A stretch of DNA of 23,834 nt from positions 1-23,834 of the forward strand of contig JAZNQO010000004.1 of the NCBI GenBank assembly GCA_045590215.1, in the 5' to 3' direction. This DNA is from RUG563 sp045590215 (GTDB lineage Bacteria > Bacillota > Clostridia > Christensenellales > Aristaeellaceae). The notes under the pieces were generated by a model. The model was not told the DNA's origin. It saw only the letters and a list, made by a program, of their open reading frames with translations, and did not search any database. Every line of letters starts with the position of its first letter. Position 1 is the first letter of the stretch. Shown piece after piece: positions 6,310 through 13,884 of the stretch. The translations under genes were made by a program, and so were the position numbers.

Positions 6310-7716
6310 ATGAAAAAGCTTCACATGGGTCCAGCCCATTGCGCCTTGGATTTGGGCGACGGCAGCGAAAGAGCCGAATACGTCAATCAGGATTATATTC
6401 TGCATAAGATGGGCAGGCCGCACCGGGGCGTGAACATCATGTATACCTATTATCCCCATGATAAAGAATGGCCTGCCCGGATTTCCGAAGCATGGAAGGA
6501 TAAAAACGTCACTTTCCAGTGGGACTACCCCTATGACGATTATTTTCCCTATAACGTAAACGGCCAGCCTTTTGAGCAGATGAAGGATATCCGCCGCCAC
6601 GGCCAGGAAGTGCTGCTGACGCTGACGATGGACTGCGGCCTGTCCGATGCGGAGCTTACGGAAATCGCCCGTCAGCTGACCCCCTATGGCCGGATGATGC
6701 TGCGCATCAATCACGAATGCTGCGGCAGCTGGTTCCAGCATAACAAACGCTATTCCTACCCCGAAGTGGGCGCATTTTTCGTGCGGTTTTCCAATATTCT
6801 GCGGAAGGAAGCCCCCAACGTGCGCATCATCTTCTGCGGCGGCTGGGGCAAGGAAGACGGCCATGTGGAGCAGGAAGAAGCGTTCAAGGACTGCTACGCC
6901 GCCTCTGATCTTTGGAGCTGCGACGGCTATCTCGCCCTGCACTACGGCTGGCCTTATGATATCGCCGAAGTGGGCGGCGGCCGCTATAAGGCCGATTCCG
7001 TTTCCATGATGGTGGATCAGTTTGTGCGCACCCATAAGCGTGCCTGCGAGCTGGCCGGGGAAAATAAGCCCATGATTTCCGCCGAATTCAATACCGACGG
7101 TGATGTGACCGGCCCTCGGCTGCAGGGGGAATCCGTTGTTCGCTTCGCCCATTACTGGCGGGATAACAAAATTGACTGGTTCAAGGCCATCAGCCTCTAT
7201 CAGTTCCGGGATCGGGGACGGCTGGGGCTGGAGATTGAAGACCCCAACAATAAAGCCGTGGGCATTGAGCAGCCCATGCTGAAAGAATACCGGGATGAAA
7301 TCCTGCACGATCCTTGGTTCATGCCCGAAATGACCGAAACGGAAGAAGCTTCCTTCCCCTGCCAGATGCGCTGGGGCAGCAGCGAAGACGCCGACGGTGT
7401 GGCCATCCCCTTGCAGTTTGAGGGCAACCCGGAATTTTGCGAAATGACGGTGAATCAGGAAATCGCCCTGATGGCAGAGCTCAACGGCCGCTGGTTCTAT
7501 AAAGCCCCCGAAGTGAAAACCATCGACATGATGTCCGCCTTCTTTGATAAGCCCCTCACCGCCCCCTGCACCCTCCCCCTCCGCCTCTTTGCACCGCCCG
7601 CGGACGGCCTTAACGTGGATGACGGGACCGCAGACTGGGCCACCAATTACCGCACCGTTTTGCAGGAAGCACCCCAAATGCGTATCCGCTTTGAAGTGCC
7701 CGGCACGGTTGGCTAA
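6310..7716 (+). CDS. Putative clan GH-A glycoside hydrolase (GH26-like), cytoplasmic
   Basis: The 468-residue protein has an N-terminal barrel of about 330 residues and a C-terminal beta-rich part. The strand text GRMMLRINHECCGSWF (128-142) closely resembles the acid/base strand of GH26-type mannanases (R-x-x-HE-x-x-G-x-WF), making Glu136 the candidate acid/base. ISAEFNTDG (257-264) ends another strand with Glu259, a candidate nucleophile. Aromatic runs such as MYTYYPHDKEW and LALHYGWPYD would line a sugar site. No signal peptide is present, so any substrate would be an imported or internal oligosaccharide. The start at 6310 has AAAGGAG; the longer frame begins at the -35 box and is rejected. 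Family membership and substrate are unproven. Confidence 0.65.
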   Translation: MKKLHMGPAHCALDLGDGSERAEYVNQDYILHKMGRPHRGVNIMYTYYPHDKEWPARISEAWKDKNVTFQWDYPYDDYFPYNVNGQPFEQMKDIRRHGQEVLLTLTMDCGLSDAELTEIARQLTPYGRMMLRINHECCGSWFQHNKRYSYPEVGAFFVRFSNILRKEAPNVRIIFCGGWGKEDGHVEQEEAFKDCYAASDLWSCDGYLALHYGWPYDIAEVGGGRYKADSVSMMVDQFVRTHKRACELAGENKPMISAEFNTDGDVTGPRLQGESVVRFAHYWRDNKIDWFKAISLYQFRDRGRLGLEIEDPNNKAVGIEQPMLKEYRDEILHDPWFMPEMTETEEASFPCQMRWGSSEDADGVAIPLQFEGNPEFCEMTVNQEIALMAELNGRWFYKAPEVKTIDMMSAFFDKPLTAPCTLPLRLFAPPADGLNVDDGTADWATNYRTVLQEAPQMRIRFEVPGTVG

Positions 7717-7727
7717 AAAAGTCCATC

Positions 7728-7758
7728 AAGCAAGGTGTCACAAACACCTTGCTTTTTT
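7728..7758 (+). terminator. Intrinsic terminator of the putative glycoside hydrolase
   Basis: AAGCAAGGTGT (7728-7738) pairs perfectly with ACACCTTGCTT (7744-7754) around a five-base loop, continuing into a run of T. Confidence 0.92.
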
Positions 7759-7783
7759 GATGCTTTCCCCCTATAAACGGTTC

Positions 7784-7812
7784 TTTCCTTTTTTCCGCTT
7801 TCCATGTATAAT
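7784..7812 (+). promoter_or_regulatory. Probable promoter of the CapA/EamA pair
   Basis: A perfect TATAAT lies at 7807-7812. The -35 position 17 bases upstream reads TTTCCT (7784-7789), a weak match. The start codon at 7848 is 35 bases further on. Confidence 0.5.
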
Positions 7813-7847
7813 ATTTATCAGTAATACTTCTCTGAAAGGATTTTCTT

Positions 7848-8927
7848 ATGAAACGCTTGCTTATCTTTATCCTTATTCTTTTGATGCTGTGCCCTGCGGC
7901 TTTTTCTGAAGAAACCGCCGCCCAAACCCTCACCCTTTCCTTCATCGGCGATTGCAGCATGGGTGAAATGCCCAGCCAGAAGGGCAAACCCGATTCCTAC
8001 ACCGATGTTTTGGATAAAAAAGGGTTTGACTGGCCTTTTTCGCTGGTTCGGGATATTCTGGAAGCGGACGATTTCACCTTCGCCAATAACGAAATTATCT
8101 ATTCCACCCGGAAAAAGCATGCCGATAAAAAGACCAACCTGATTGCCGATCCCAAATATGCCGAAGTTTATCTCCACACCGGCATTGATGCCGTAAACAC
8201 CGCCAATAATCACGCCATGGATTTTCTGATGGAAGGCTATGATGATACCTTGGCCACCTTGGACAGCTTCTCCATCCCCCATTTCGGCACGCTCTATCCC
8301 GGCACAAAACGGGCAAGAGACATCCTGGGCGTTTATGACGTAAAGGACGTGCGCCTTGGCATTGTGGCCTTTTCCTATCCGCAAGACAGCGATATCAAGC
8401 GCATTGCTTCCCGGATTGAAACCCTCCGTAAAGACGGCTGCGACTTGGTCATCGTCAGCCTCCACTGGGGACGGGAGGAGCATGCCACCCCCCAAAGCTG
8501 GCAGTTTACCTATGCCAAAAAAGTGATAGACGCCGGAGCGGATGTGATCTGGGGGCATCATCCTCACGTTTTGCAGCCGGTGCAGTTTTATAGGGGCAAG
8601 CCCATCTTCTATTCCACAGGCAATTTCACCTTCGGCTCCATTGCCGATATGGATAAAAACACCGGCATTTTCCAGTTGACCTATACGCTGGATAAAGATA
8701 ACGCCCCTTCCCTGTTCAGCTTTTCCGTGGTACCCTGCGTGACCCAGGGCAAGGGCGATTTCCGGCCTCTGCCGCTGACGGAAGAAGAAGACAAGCAAAA
8801 GATGCTGAAGCGACTGATGTATAAAAAGGCTGTGAAAGACATGGTCAATCTGCCGGAAGAATTTTTGAACACCGCCATCGTCTATCTGGACGGTGAAAGC
8901 CTGTCAACGGAAAAACCGCAAGAATGA
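7848..8927 (+). CDS. Secreted CapA-family protein (poly-gamma-glutamate synthesis-type metallophosphatase fold)
   Basis: The 359-residue protein opens with a Sec signal peptide (KR then a hydrophobic core, likely cut after AFS at residue 20). The rest is a CapA/PgsA domain of the calcineurin-like metallophosphoesterase superfamily. Motifs in order are FIGDCSMGE (Asp35), FANNE (Asn81-Glu82), TANNHAMDF (120-125), VSLHWGRE (203-210), GHHPHVLQP (236-244) and FYSTGNFTFG (254-263). These His/Asp/Asn residues are the expected metal site. CapA proteins take part in capsule or poly-gamma-glutamate export, and many paralogues outside capsule loci have unknown roles. No capB/capC genes are here. The EamA gene starts 13 bases after the stop, so they form an operon. 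The C-terminus is charged and ends KPQE. Confidence 0.88.
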   Translation: MKRLLIFILILLMLCPAAFSEETAAQTLTLSFIGDCSMGEMPSQKGKPDSYTDVLDKKGFDWPFSLVRDILEADDFTFANNEIIYSTRKKHADKKTNLIADPKYAEVYLHTGIDAVNTANNHAMDFLMEGYDDTLATLDSFSIPHFGTLYPGTKRARDILGVYDVKDVRLGIVAFSYPQDSDIKRIASRIETLRKDGCDLVIVSLHWGREEHATPQSWQFTYAKKVIDAGADVIWGHHPHVLQPVQFYRGKPIFYSTGNFTFGSIADMDKNTGIFQLTYTLDKDNAPSLFSFSVVPCVTQGKGDFRPLPLTEEEDKQKMLKRLMYKKAVKDMVNLPEEFLNTAIVYLDGESLSTEKPQE

Positions 8928-8940
8928 TTGGAGAAAACCT

Positions 8941-9780
8941 ATGCTGTTTCTGATTCTCACCATCCTTTTCAGCAGCACCATGGCCATTGTCATGCGCTTT
9001 AGCGAAGGGCGTATTCAGGGCAAAATGACCATGCTGGCCGTCAACTATATTTCCTGCATGGTGCTGGCCCTTTTTTACATCGGAAAAAGTGGCATGTTCC
9101 CTGCGGCGGACGGCTTTCCCGTAACCTTTCTGCTTGGGCTTATCAACGGCGTTTTCTATATGCTGGCTCTTGTTTTCAATCAGAAAAGCATTGCGAAAAA
9201 CGGCGTGGTGCTCTCCTCCGTTTTTGCGAAAACGGGCAGTTTGCTGGTGCCTCTGCTCTTTGCTCTTTTGCTTTTTGCGGAAGTGCCCACAGCGGTGCAG
9301 ATCATCGGGGCCGTGCTCGCCATCATCGCCATCATTGCCATCAACGATGACGGGCAAAAGGGCATGGCTTCTTCCAAGATGCTGCTTTTTTCCCTGCTGC
9401 TCATTGAAGGCATGGCCTCCGCCATGTCCAAGGTTTTCGGCGAATGGGGCACACAGAGCCTGAACGAGCATTTCCTGCTTTACACCTTCGGCACTGCTTT
9501 TCTTTTGAGCGGCATCATGGCCATCGTGAAAAAAGAAAAGCCGGGCATCAAAGAAATCCTGTTCGGTTTGGCTCTTGGCGTGCCCAATTTCTTCGCTTCC
9601 CGGTTCATTTTGAAGGCATTGGAATCCATCCCGGCTATCATCATCTATCCCACAAGGGGCGTATTGGTAATTCTGCTTATCACCCTTGGCGGCGTGATGC
9701 TCTTCAAAGAAAAGCTGCGCAAAAAGCAGTGGGTCGCCATGGCGGTGATACTTCTGTCCGTGGCTCTTTTGAACCTGTAA
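8941..9780 (+). CDS. EamA/DMT-superfamily membrane transporter
   Basis: This 279-residue protein has about ten transmembrane helices in two five-helix halves, the classic drug/metabolite transporter (EamA) layout. Supporting stretches include FSSTMAIVMRF in helix 1, LINGVFYMLALVFNQKSIAKNG, the EVPTAVQIIGAVLAIIAIIAIND end of the first half and LFKEKLRKKQWVAMAVILLSVALL at the C-terminus. Substrates in the family range from amino acids to nucleotide sugars and cannot be assigned. The ATG at 8941 is preceded by TGGAG directly after the capA stop codon, which fixes the start and argues for coupled expression. It is convergent with the anti-sigma gene across a shared terminator. Confidence 0.9.
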   Translation: MLFLILTILFSSTMAIVMRFSEGRIQGKMTMLAVNYISCMVLALFYIGKSGMFPAADGFPVTFLLGLINGVFYMLALVFNQKSIAKNGVVLSSVFAKTGSLLVPLLFALLLFAEVPTAVQIIGAVLAIIAIIAINDDGQKGMASSKMLLFSLLLIEGMASAMSKVFGEWGTQSLNEHFLLYTFGTAFLLSGIMAIVKKEKPGIKEILFGLALGVPNFFASRFILKALESIPAIIIYPTRGVLVILLITLGGVMLFKEKLRKKQWVAMAVILLSVALLNL

Positions 9781-9796
9781 TTCGCAAAAATTTTAT

Positions 9797-9845
9797 GCAA
9801 AAACCGCCGCCGGATATTCGCCCGGACGGCGGTTGTGTTTTTATT
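9797..9845. terminator. Bidirectional intrinsic terminator between convergent genes
   Basis: AACCGCCG (9802-9809) pairs with CGGCGGTT (9827-9834), with four further CCGG pairs across a one-base bulge. T-rich sequence follows on the plus strand, and an A-run (T on the minus strand) precedes it. It serves the EamA gene and the sigma/anti-sigma operon. Confidence 0.85.
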
Positions 9846-9848
9846 TTG

Positions 9849-10784
9849 TTATTGCAAAGCTTCCTGGAACGCCTCGAAGAATTCGGGGCACGCCCATGTG
9901 CCGCATGCCATAATACGCTCGCCATTGACAGCCATTTGCAGCGTCAGTCCGCTTTCCATTTGGATGAGCAGGGAGGTATTGGTTTCGCTGCTGCCGGAGC
10001 GGAGGAAGGATGCGTTATCCGTCAAAACATTCATCAGCTGCCGGGCTACACCTGCGTCATTGATGGTGCCAACGCCGGTGAGCTCCAACGCCACCACCCG
10101 CTCGGCCTTCAGAGTGTCTGCCAAGCGTTCACTGCCAAGCAGCGCATTTTCGCCAAAGGAAACCCGCTGGAAGGCGCGCCAGCTGCCGTCCACCTTCGCC
10201 GCCACCACGGCGTTTTTCATGCCGCTGACCGCATAAACGCTTTCGCCTTCTGCCACGATATTGGACACAATGCCGTTTCCTGCCAAGGCAGGCTCGCTGG
10301 TAAACTGCTCCACCGTGCCAAGGGAAGAGCCAAGCAGGCTATCCGTCAGGTTGGTGGGGTTGGTCAGCAGCCTGTAATAGCGGCCATTCACCCCGATCAG
10401 GGGGAAGTTTGCCCCGTTAGCTTTCGCCCAGATACTGCGGTAGGAAGGGTTCCTGGAAGAGCGGATTTGAATGGAGCCGGCCGGCACGTCCAAGGCCGTC
10501 TGCACGCCGGGCACATTTTCCCCGGCTGTTACGGTTTTGGTCAGGTGCTGGTCAATGGGCTTCACGGCATTTTTCTGCAAGGCCGGAATGCCGAATGCCA
10601 CTACGCCGATCAGCACCGCAAAAGCGCACATGATGGGCGCAAGGCGGCGCACCGTAAAGGTCGTTTGGGGCTTTTCTTCCCTTGCCATGCGCAGAATTTT
10701 TCTCTTCAAGGCTTCGTCTGCTTCAAGACCCAGATTTTCTGCAATCTCCGGCAGTTGATGCAGCCTTTCTTCCACATTTTTCAT
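9849..10784 (-). CDS. Membrane anti-sigma factor (no zinc motif)
   Basis: The 311-residue protein has a short cytoplasmic N-terminus (about 1-47), one transmembrane helix (about 48-67, IMCAFAVLIGVVAFGI) and an external domain of about 240 residues. Its ATG overlaps the TGA of the upstream ECF sigma gene (ATGA), the usual arrangement for a sigma/anti-sigma pair, so it should hold that sigma factor at the membrane until an envelope signal arrives. The HxxxCxxC motif of zinc-binding anti-sigma domains is absent from the N-terminal part. The external domain has no recognised family; it includes GVNGRYYRLLTNP and AEGESVYAVSGMKNAVVAA, which look like beta-sheet sensor text. The reading frame is open far upstream, but that part overlaps the sigma gene. 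Confidence 0.82.
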   Translation of the reverse strand: MKNVEERLHQLPEIAENLGLEADEALKRKILRMAREEKPQTTFTVRRLAPIMCAFAVLIGVVAFGIPALQKNAVKPIDQHLTKTVTAGENVPGVQTALDVPAGSIQIRSSRNPSYRSIWAKANGANFPLIGVNGRYYRLLTNPTNLTDSLLGSSLGTVEQFTSEPALAGNGIVSNIVAEGESVYAVSGMKNAVVAAKVDGSWRAFQRVSFGENALLGSERLADTLKAERVVALELTGVGTINDAGVARQLMNVLTDNASFLRSGSSETNTSLLIQMESGLTLQMAVNGERIMACGTWACPEFFEAFQEALQ

Positions 10785-11311
10785 TCCACGCCACTCTCCT
10801 TCAAAATAGCCTCCAGCTTCTTTCTGCCCCGGCTGAGACGGCTGGATATCGTCCCTTCCGGCACCTGCATGATCTGGGCAATTTCGGCAATGCCAAAGCC
10901 CTGATAATAGTGCAGCAGCACCACTTCTTTGAAATCCGACGGCAGTTTCTGCACCGCCGCCATGATCTCCTGCTTTTCCAATCGGTCGTCCATGGTATCG
11001 GGCGCAGGGGTTAATTCCATGGCCGGGCTGCCCAGCACCACTCTTTTCACCCATGCGGCACGCCACACATCCCGGCATTTATTCAGTGCAACCTTTAACA
11101 GCCACGCCTTTTCCTTTCCTTCCACCAGCTCCGGATTGCCCGTATATAACTTCAGGAACACTTCCTGGGTCACATCCTCTGCCTTCTGGCGGTCGCCCAG
11201 ATAAAAAAAGCTCATGCGCAGCACATCGTTGGCGTATAACGTGTATAATTCCTCAAACCGCTGTTCATCCATACGGTATAAGGATGCGCATCGCTTCGTC
11301 TGCTCATTCAT
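10781..11311 (-). CDS. ECF (group 4) RNA polymerase sigma factor, SigV/SigM-like size
   Basis: This 176-residue protein carries region 2 (about 17-85), with the core-binding helix GDRQKAEDVTQEVFLKLY, and region 4 (about 113-170), with the helix-turn-helix FGIAEIAQIMQVPEGTISSRLSRGRKKL split across 139-166. It directs RNA polymerase to a dedicated promoter set once released by the anti-sigma encoded immediately downstream with a 4-base overlap. The start at 11311 uses a GGGAAAGG site about 11 bases upstream. An in-frame ATG at 11332 is possible but has no ribosome binding site. The operon has a strong sigma-A promoter, so it is not dependent on its own product alone. The signal sensed is unknown. 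Confidence 0.92.
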   Translation of the reverse strand: MNEQTKRCASLYRMDEQRFEELYTLYANDVLRMSFFYLGDRQKAEDVTQEVFLKLYTGNPELVEGKEKAWLLKVALNKCRDVWRAAWVKRVVLGSPAMELTPAPDTMDDRLEKQEIMAAVQKLPSDFKEVVLLHYYQGFGIAEIAQIMQVPEGTISSRLSRGRKKLEAILKESGVE

Positions 11312-11381
11312 ATAACGATGTACCTTTCCCATTTCTTGCAGCGATCAGCAAATTTTTTCAAAAAAATTTACGCTCATTGCT

Positions 11382-11410
11382 ATTATAAACATATCTTTCC
11401 TTCCGGTCAA
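11382..11410 (-). promoter_or_regulatory. Sigma-A promoter of the sigma/anti-sigma operon
   Basis: On the minus strand, TTGACC (11405-11410) and TATAAT (11382-11387) are 17 bases apart, 11 of 12 consensus positions. It is back to back with the lipoprotein promoter at 11457-11485. Confidence 0.85.
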
Positions 11411-11456
11411 GGGAAGGAAAGGGCAAAACTTGTAACATCTTGGCGAAGAAAACTGC

Positions 11457-11485
11457 TTGATGGCTTCCATAAATCATGATAAAAT
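11457..11485 (+). promoter_or_regulatory. Extended -10 promoter of the lipoprotein gene
   Basis: TTGATG (11457-11462) and TAAAAT (11480-11485) are 17 bases apart, and TGA directly before the -10 box adds the extended -10 contact. Confidence 0.75.
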
Positions 11486-11520
11486 ACATCTATCCTTTGC
11501 AAAACAGGAGTTATTTTGCC

Positions 11521-12354
11521 ATGAAAAAGAAAGCTGTGTTTATTTTTATTCTGCTTGGCTGCCTGCTTCTTTCCGGATGCGGAAAGGAGGCAGAGCAGGA
11601 ACTTTTGCCCACCCAAGCCCCTGCAACGGCTGTGCCCGTGATGGCAAAAGCAAACGCCCACCCCTTATATGAAACGGCGCAAAATCTCCTCGCCCCTTAT
11701 CAGACCCTTTTGCGCAAGGCGGATGCCGAGGCTCCCTATTCCATCAGCCACACCATCCCGGAAGACATCCTGACCATGCTGGCAGACACAGCAGAAAAAC
11801 GTCAGACCGTCCCGGCAAACGGCCGCTACACTTTCACCGCCACGGAAGAAAGCGTACATACCTATCAGGCCACGGCCATGGAAGTGGAATCTGGCCTTTC
11901 TGACAATCTTGCTACGCCGGACCCTGCCGACGAAACCCCCATGGATGATTCCAAAATGGGGGATTACAGCGTGCAGGGCGGAGGCACCTTCCGGCGCACC
12001 TATGCGTGGGACATGAAAGAGGATCTTTCCCAAGGCAAGGTTGAAATCACGTCCCTGCTCAACGGCGAAAGCGCAGGGCACGAAATTTTCTCCTTCTGTC
12101 TGCGGAATGACGGCCTCTATTTCGTGGATGCTGCGGCGGATCTGGCTGTCAATGTGGATGCGCTGGAAAGCAGCGGCACATATCTGGTGGCCGTGGGCAA
12201 AATGACGGAAAGCCGCTTGGATGTATTGGAATATCACATTCCCTCCCTTGCTGATATGCCTTATCCCGAAACCCTGAATTATGACACCCTTCTGCTCTCC
12301 GTTTCTCCCCTTTCCCAGCTGATTGTAACCGGCGATCAGGTCACTTTCCGATAA
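11521..12354 (+). CDS. Lipoprotein of unknown function
   Basis: The 277-residue product has a lipoprotein signal: KKK, a hydrophobic core and the lipobox LLSGC, so Cys20 would be lipidated and the mature protein anchored to the outer face of the membrane. A Thr/Pro/Ala-rich linker (LPTQAPATAVPV) follows, then a domain of about 230 residues that I do not recognise. It has a GGGTFRRTYAWDM stretch and alternating beta-like text such as GKVEITSLLNG, suggesting a beta-sandwich or substrate-binding module. CAGGAG precedes the ATG; a longer upstream frame starts inside the promoter. It is divergent from the ECF sigma operon, which makes it a possible member of that envelope-stress regulon, though this is inference. 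Confidence 0.82.
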   Translation: MKKKAVFIFILLGCLLLSGCGKEAEQELLPTQAPATAVPVMAKANAHPLYETAQNLLAPYQTLLRKADAEAPYSISHTIPEDILTMLADTAEKRQTVPANGRYTFTATEESVHTYQATAMEVESGLSDNLATPDPADETPMDDSKMGDYSVQGGGTFRRTYAWDMKEDLSQGKVEITSLLNGESAGHEIFSFCLRNDGLYFVDAAADLAVNVDALESSGTYLVAVGKMTESRLDVLEYHIPSLADMPYPETLNYDTLLLSVSPLSQLIVTGDQVTFR

Positions 12355-12370
12355 CAATTTCTTATGAGAA

Positions 12371-12404
12371 AAGGCGGCTGCTTTATCATTGCAGCCGCTT
12401 TTTT
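12371..12404 (+). terminator. Intrinsic terminator of the lipoprotein gene
   Basis: GCGGCTGC (12374-12381) pairs with GCAGCCGC (12391-12398) around a nine-base loop, followed by TTTTTT. Confidence 0.92.
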
Positions 12405-12470
12405 GTATAAAGAAAACAGGCGGCCAATGGCAAGGGGATTCTTAAAGGAACAATTCATCCAGCAACCAAC

Positions 12471-12501
12471 AAAGGAGCATCCGTCGTTCGGATGCTCCTT
12501 T
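12471..12501 (-). terminator. Long perfect hairpin, probable terminator for the XRE gene
   Basis: AAAGGAGCATCC (12471-12482) pairs perfectly with GGATGCTCCTTT (12490-12501) around a seven-base loop. Read on the minus strand it ends CTCCTTTGTTGG, a short T-rich tail. It is the only good stem downstream of the minus-strand XRE gene (stop at 12744), though about 240 bases away. On the plus strand the tail is poorer. Confidence 0.5.
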
Positions 12502-12508
12502 GCTTATG

Positions 12509-12560
12509 CAGGTGCACAAACGCAATGCACTGGTTCAGTGCGAATAATTGCGCCCACCTG
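12509..12560. other. Nested three-tier stem-loop structure
   Basis: Three stems nest around one loop. CAGGTG (12509-12514) pairs with CACCTG (12555-12560); GCAAT (12522-12526) with ATTGC (12547-12551); GCACTG (12527-12532) with CAGTGC (12536-12541) around GTT. All 17 pairs are perfect, separated by internal loops of 7, 5 and 3 bases. It matches no RNA class I recognise. It sits at the edge where the DNA becomes AT-rich. It could be a structured RNA, a recombination site or a protein target. Confidence 0.6.
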
Positions 12561-12609
12561 AAATGATGGGAATTCGTTTTTTTGGCTGCTCATCAAATAA
12601 AAATAAACA

Positions 12610-12726
12610 GTGTTTTTAAAGCGATGGAGGACTATAGAATGTATTGCTGTTGCTTGGTTTACATCGGCTACAGAAGTTATTGAAGAAGTTGCTTCGTCTT
12701 TGATGAGAATACATAGTACTTTTTGA
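12610..12726 (+). CDS. Doubtful 38-residue ORF (possible gene remnant)
   Basis: A GTG-initiated frame encodes 38 residues beginning VFLKRWRTIECIAVAWF and ending with an amphipathic-looking stretch TEVIEEVASSLMRIHSTF. There is no ribosome binding site before the GTG, and an in-frame stop precedes it, so it is either the decayed end of an older gene or chance. It overlaps a shorter ORF in another frame (12639-12683). It is convergent with the XRE gene at 12744. I recognise no family. Confidence 0.2.
   Translation: MFLKRWRTIECIAVAWFTSATEVIEEVASSLMRIHSTF
12639..12683 (+). CDS. Tiny ORF (14 residues) with ideal Shine-Dalgarno
   Basis: ATG at 12639 is preceded by GGAGG at 12626-12630, an eight-base spacing, which is the best possible ribosome binding arrangement. 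The product would be MYCCCLVYIGYRSY, with three adjacent Cys and several Tyr. It lies 78 bases after the nested stem structure at 12509-12560 and converges on the XRE regulator gene. Length alone makes coding uncertain, and no clear promoter was seen. Confidence 0.3.
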   Translation: MYCCCLVYIGYRSY

Positions 12727-12743
12727 ACCGGATCAATTTTTCT

Positions 12744-13856
12744 TTACGGTATATTATTAAGTCTAACTATTAGTTGTTTGAAATTCTCGGTCTCCCTGAT
12801 GCAATCAAACGCTTTTCTCTGTAACGTGCTTAAGAGCATACCTGTTAACGTGCCTTCCCAATTCCTTCCGACCATTTTAGGATTGAATGTACATCTGTTT
12901 GCCAATAATGATTTGTATTTTTGTTCAGTTAAAATGTCACAAGTATCATAATTGGCTGCGCTTTTTTCGGCTAATAATAAGTTTTCCATTGCCTTTTCTG
13001 CATTGCCGTTCTGACACCACAATTCTGCCAACATACTGTAATTTCTGCACAATCTACAATTATAGAACAAACTATCCTCATCTTTATTCAGAATTAGCTT
13101 GTATAAACTGTTTGCAGTTTCAATGAGCTCTGCTTTTTGCAAAACAGTTAATTCGCAGCCCATCAATTCATTTGATACAAGCATACCGATGATTCCAGAA
13201 GAACTATCTATCATCGAGAGCAATACATTTTGGCATTGTTTAATTTGCTTTTCACCCCTATAGATATGCGTAAGCAAGTGCTCCCGGCATAAATATATAT
13301 CGGGCATTTCATTTGCGAGTTTTAATGCCAAATCTTCTTTGCCCACACTTCTGTAACTATAACATAAAATTTGAATAGCACTATGCCTTATTGAGTCAAT
13401 CGTGCAATCTTCTAAAATTCGTTCACATATTTGGATTGCTTCTTCGACAAAACCGTGCTCCATGCTATACTTGTTATGCTCTTCGGTATCGTTGTATTGT
13501 ATTAAGGGATAGGAGAGATTCAGCATCCATTGATAATTCCGAGGGTATTTCGTCAACACCTCTCGACTTAAGACAATGTTGTCAAGCATTTTGCCAAGTC
13601 GATTGTTTTCACGATAAACCTTCTCATATTCTCTTAATTCTTCTGTTTCTTCTATTTCTTTCATGCACAGTAATTCATCTGCAGATACACCAAAGAAATT
13701 TGCGATTTTGGGAACAAGTGTTATATCTGGCAGTGCAGTGCCATTCTCCCATTTGCTTATTGCTTGATATGATATGTTGAGATATGCCGCTAATTTTTCT
13801 TGTGTGATATCTTGTGCTTTCCTCAAAGATTTAATCTTATTTCCTATTTTCAGCAT
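12744..13856 (-). CDS. XRE-family transcriptional regulator with long helical (TPR-like) C-terminus
   Basis: The 370-residue protein has an N-terminal XRE helix-turn-helix at about residues 6-60, with the recognition segment TQEKLAAYLNISYQAISKWE. A roughly 300-residue all-helical region follows, with paired-helix text such as EEAIQICERILEDC, KEDLALKLANEMPDIY and GNAEKAMENLLLAEKSAANY, typical of TPR repeats. That design (XRE plus TPR) is seen in RRNPP-type regulators that bind peptides, but membership is inferred from layout only. AAGGTGG lies about ten bases before the ATG. The gene is clearly AT-rich: bases 12901-12960 have 19 G/C of 60 by hand count, against 33 of 60 at 18241-18300 in ychF. 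This suggests acquisition by transfer. A palindrome in its leader may be its operator. Confidence 0.85.
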   Translation of the reverse strand: MLKIGNKIKSLRKAQDITQEKLAAYLNISYQAISKWENGTALPDITLVPKIANFFGVSADELLCMKEIEETEELREYEKVYRENNRLGKMLDNIVLSREVLTKYPRNYQWMLNLSYPLIQYNDTEEHNKYSMEHGFVEEAIQICERILEDCTIDSIRHSAIQILCYSYRSVGKEDLALKLANEMPDIYLCREHLLTHIYRGEKQIKQCQNVLLSMIDSSSGIIGMLVSNELMGCELTVLQKAELIETANSLYKLILNKDEDSLFYNCRLCRNYSMLAELWCQNGNAEKAMENLLLAEKSAANYDTCDILTEQKYKSLLANRCTFNPKMVGRNWEGTLTGMLLSTLQRKAFDCIRETENFKQLIVRLNNIP

Positions 13857-13884
13857 AGAAAAACCACCTTGTAAAAAATTATTT

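Noticed and set aside
6124..7677. Minus-strand ORF of 517 codons opposite the putative glycoside hydrolase
   Set aside because: The plus-strand gene has a promoter, ribosome binding site, terminator and family-like motifs; the antisense frame has low-complexity His/Gly/Ala text.
9444..10904. Plus-strand ORF of 486 codons across the EamA end and anti-sigma gene
   Set aside because: It spans two real genes and a bidirectional terminator and has no ribosome binding site or recognisable domain.
12509..12560. Nested stem as a tRNA or known riboswitch
   Set aside because: There is no cloverleaf, CCA-type acceptor or conserved aptamer core that I recognise.
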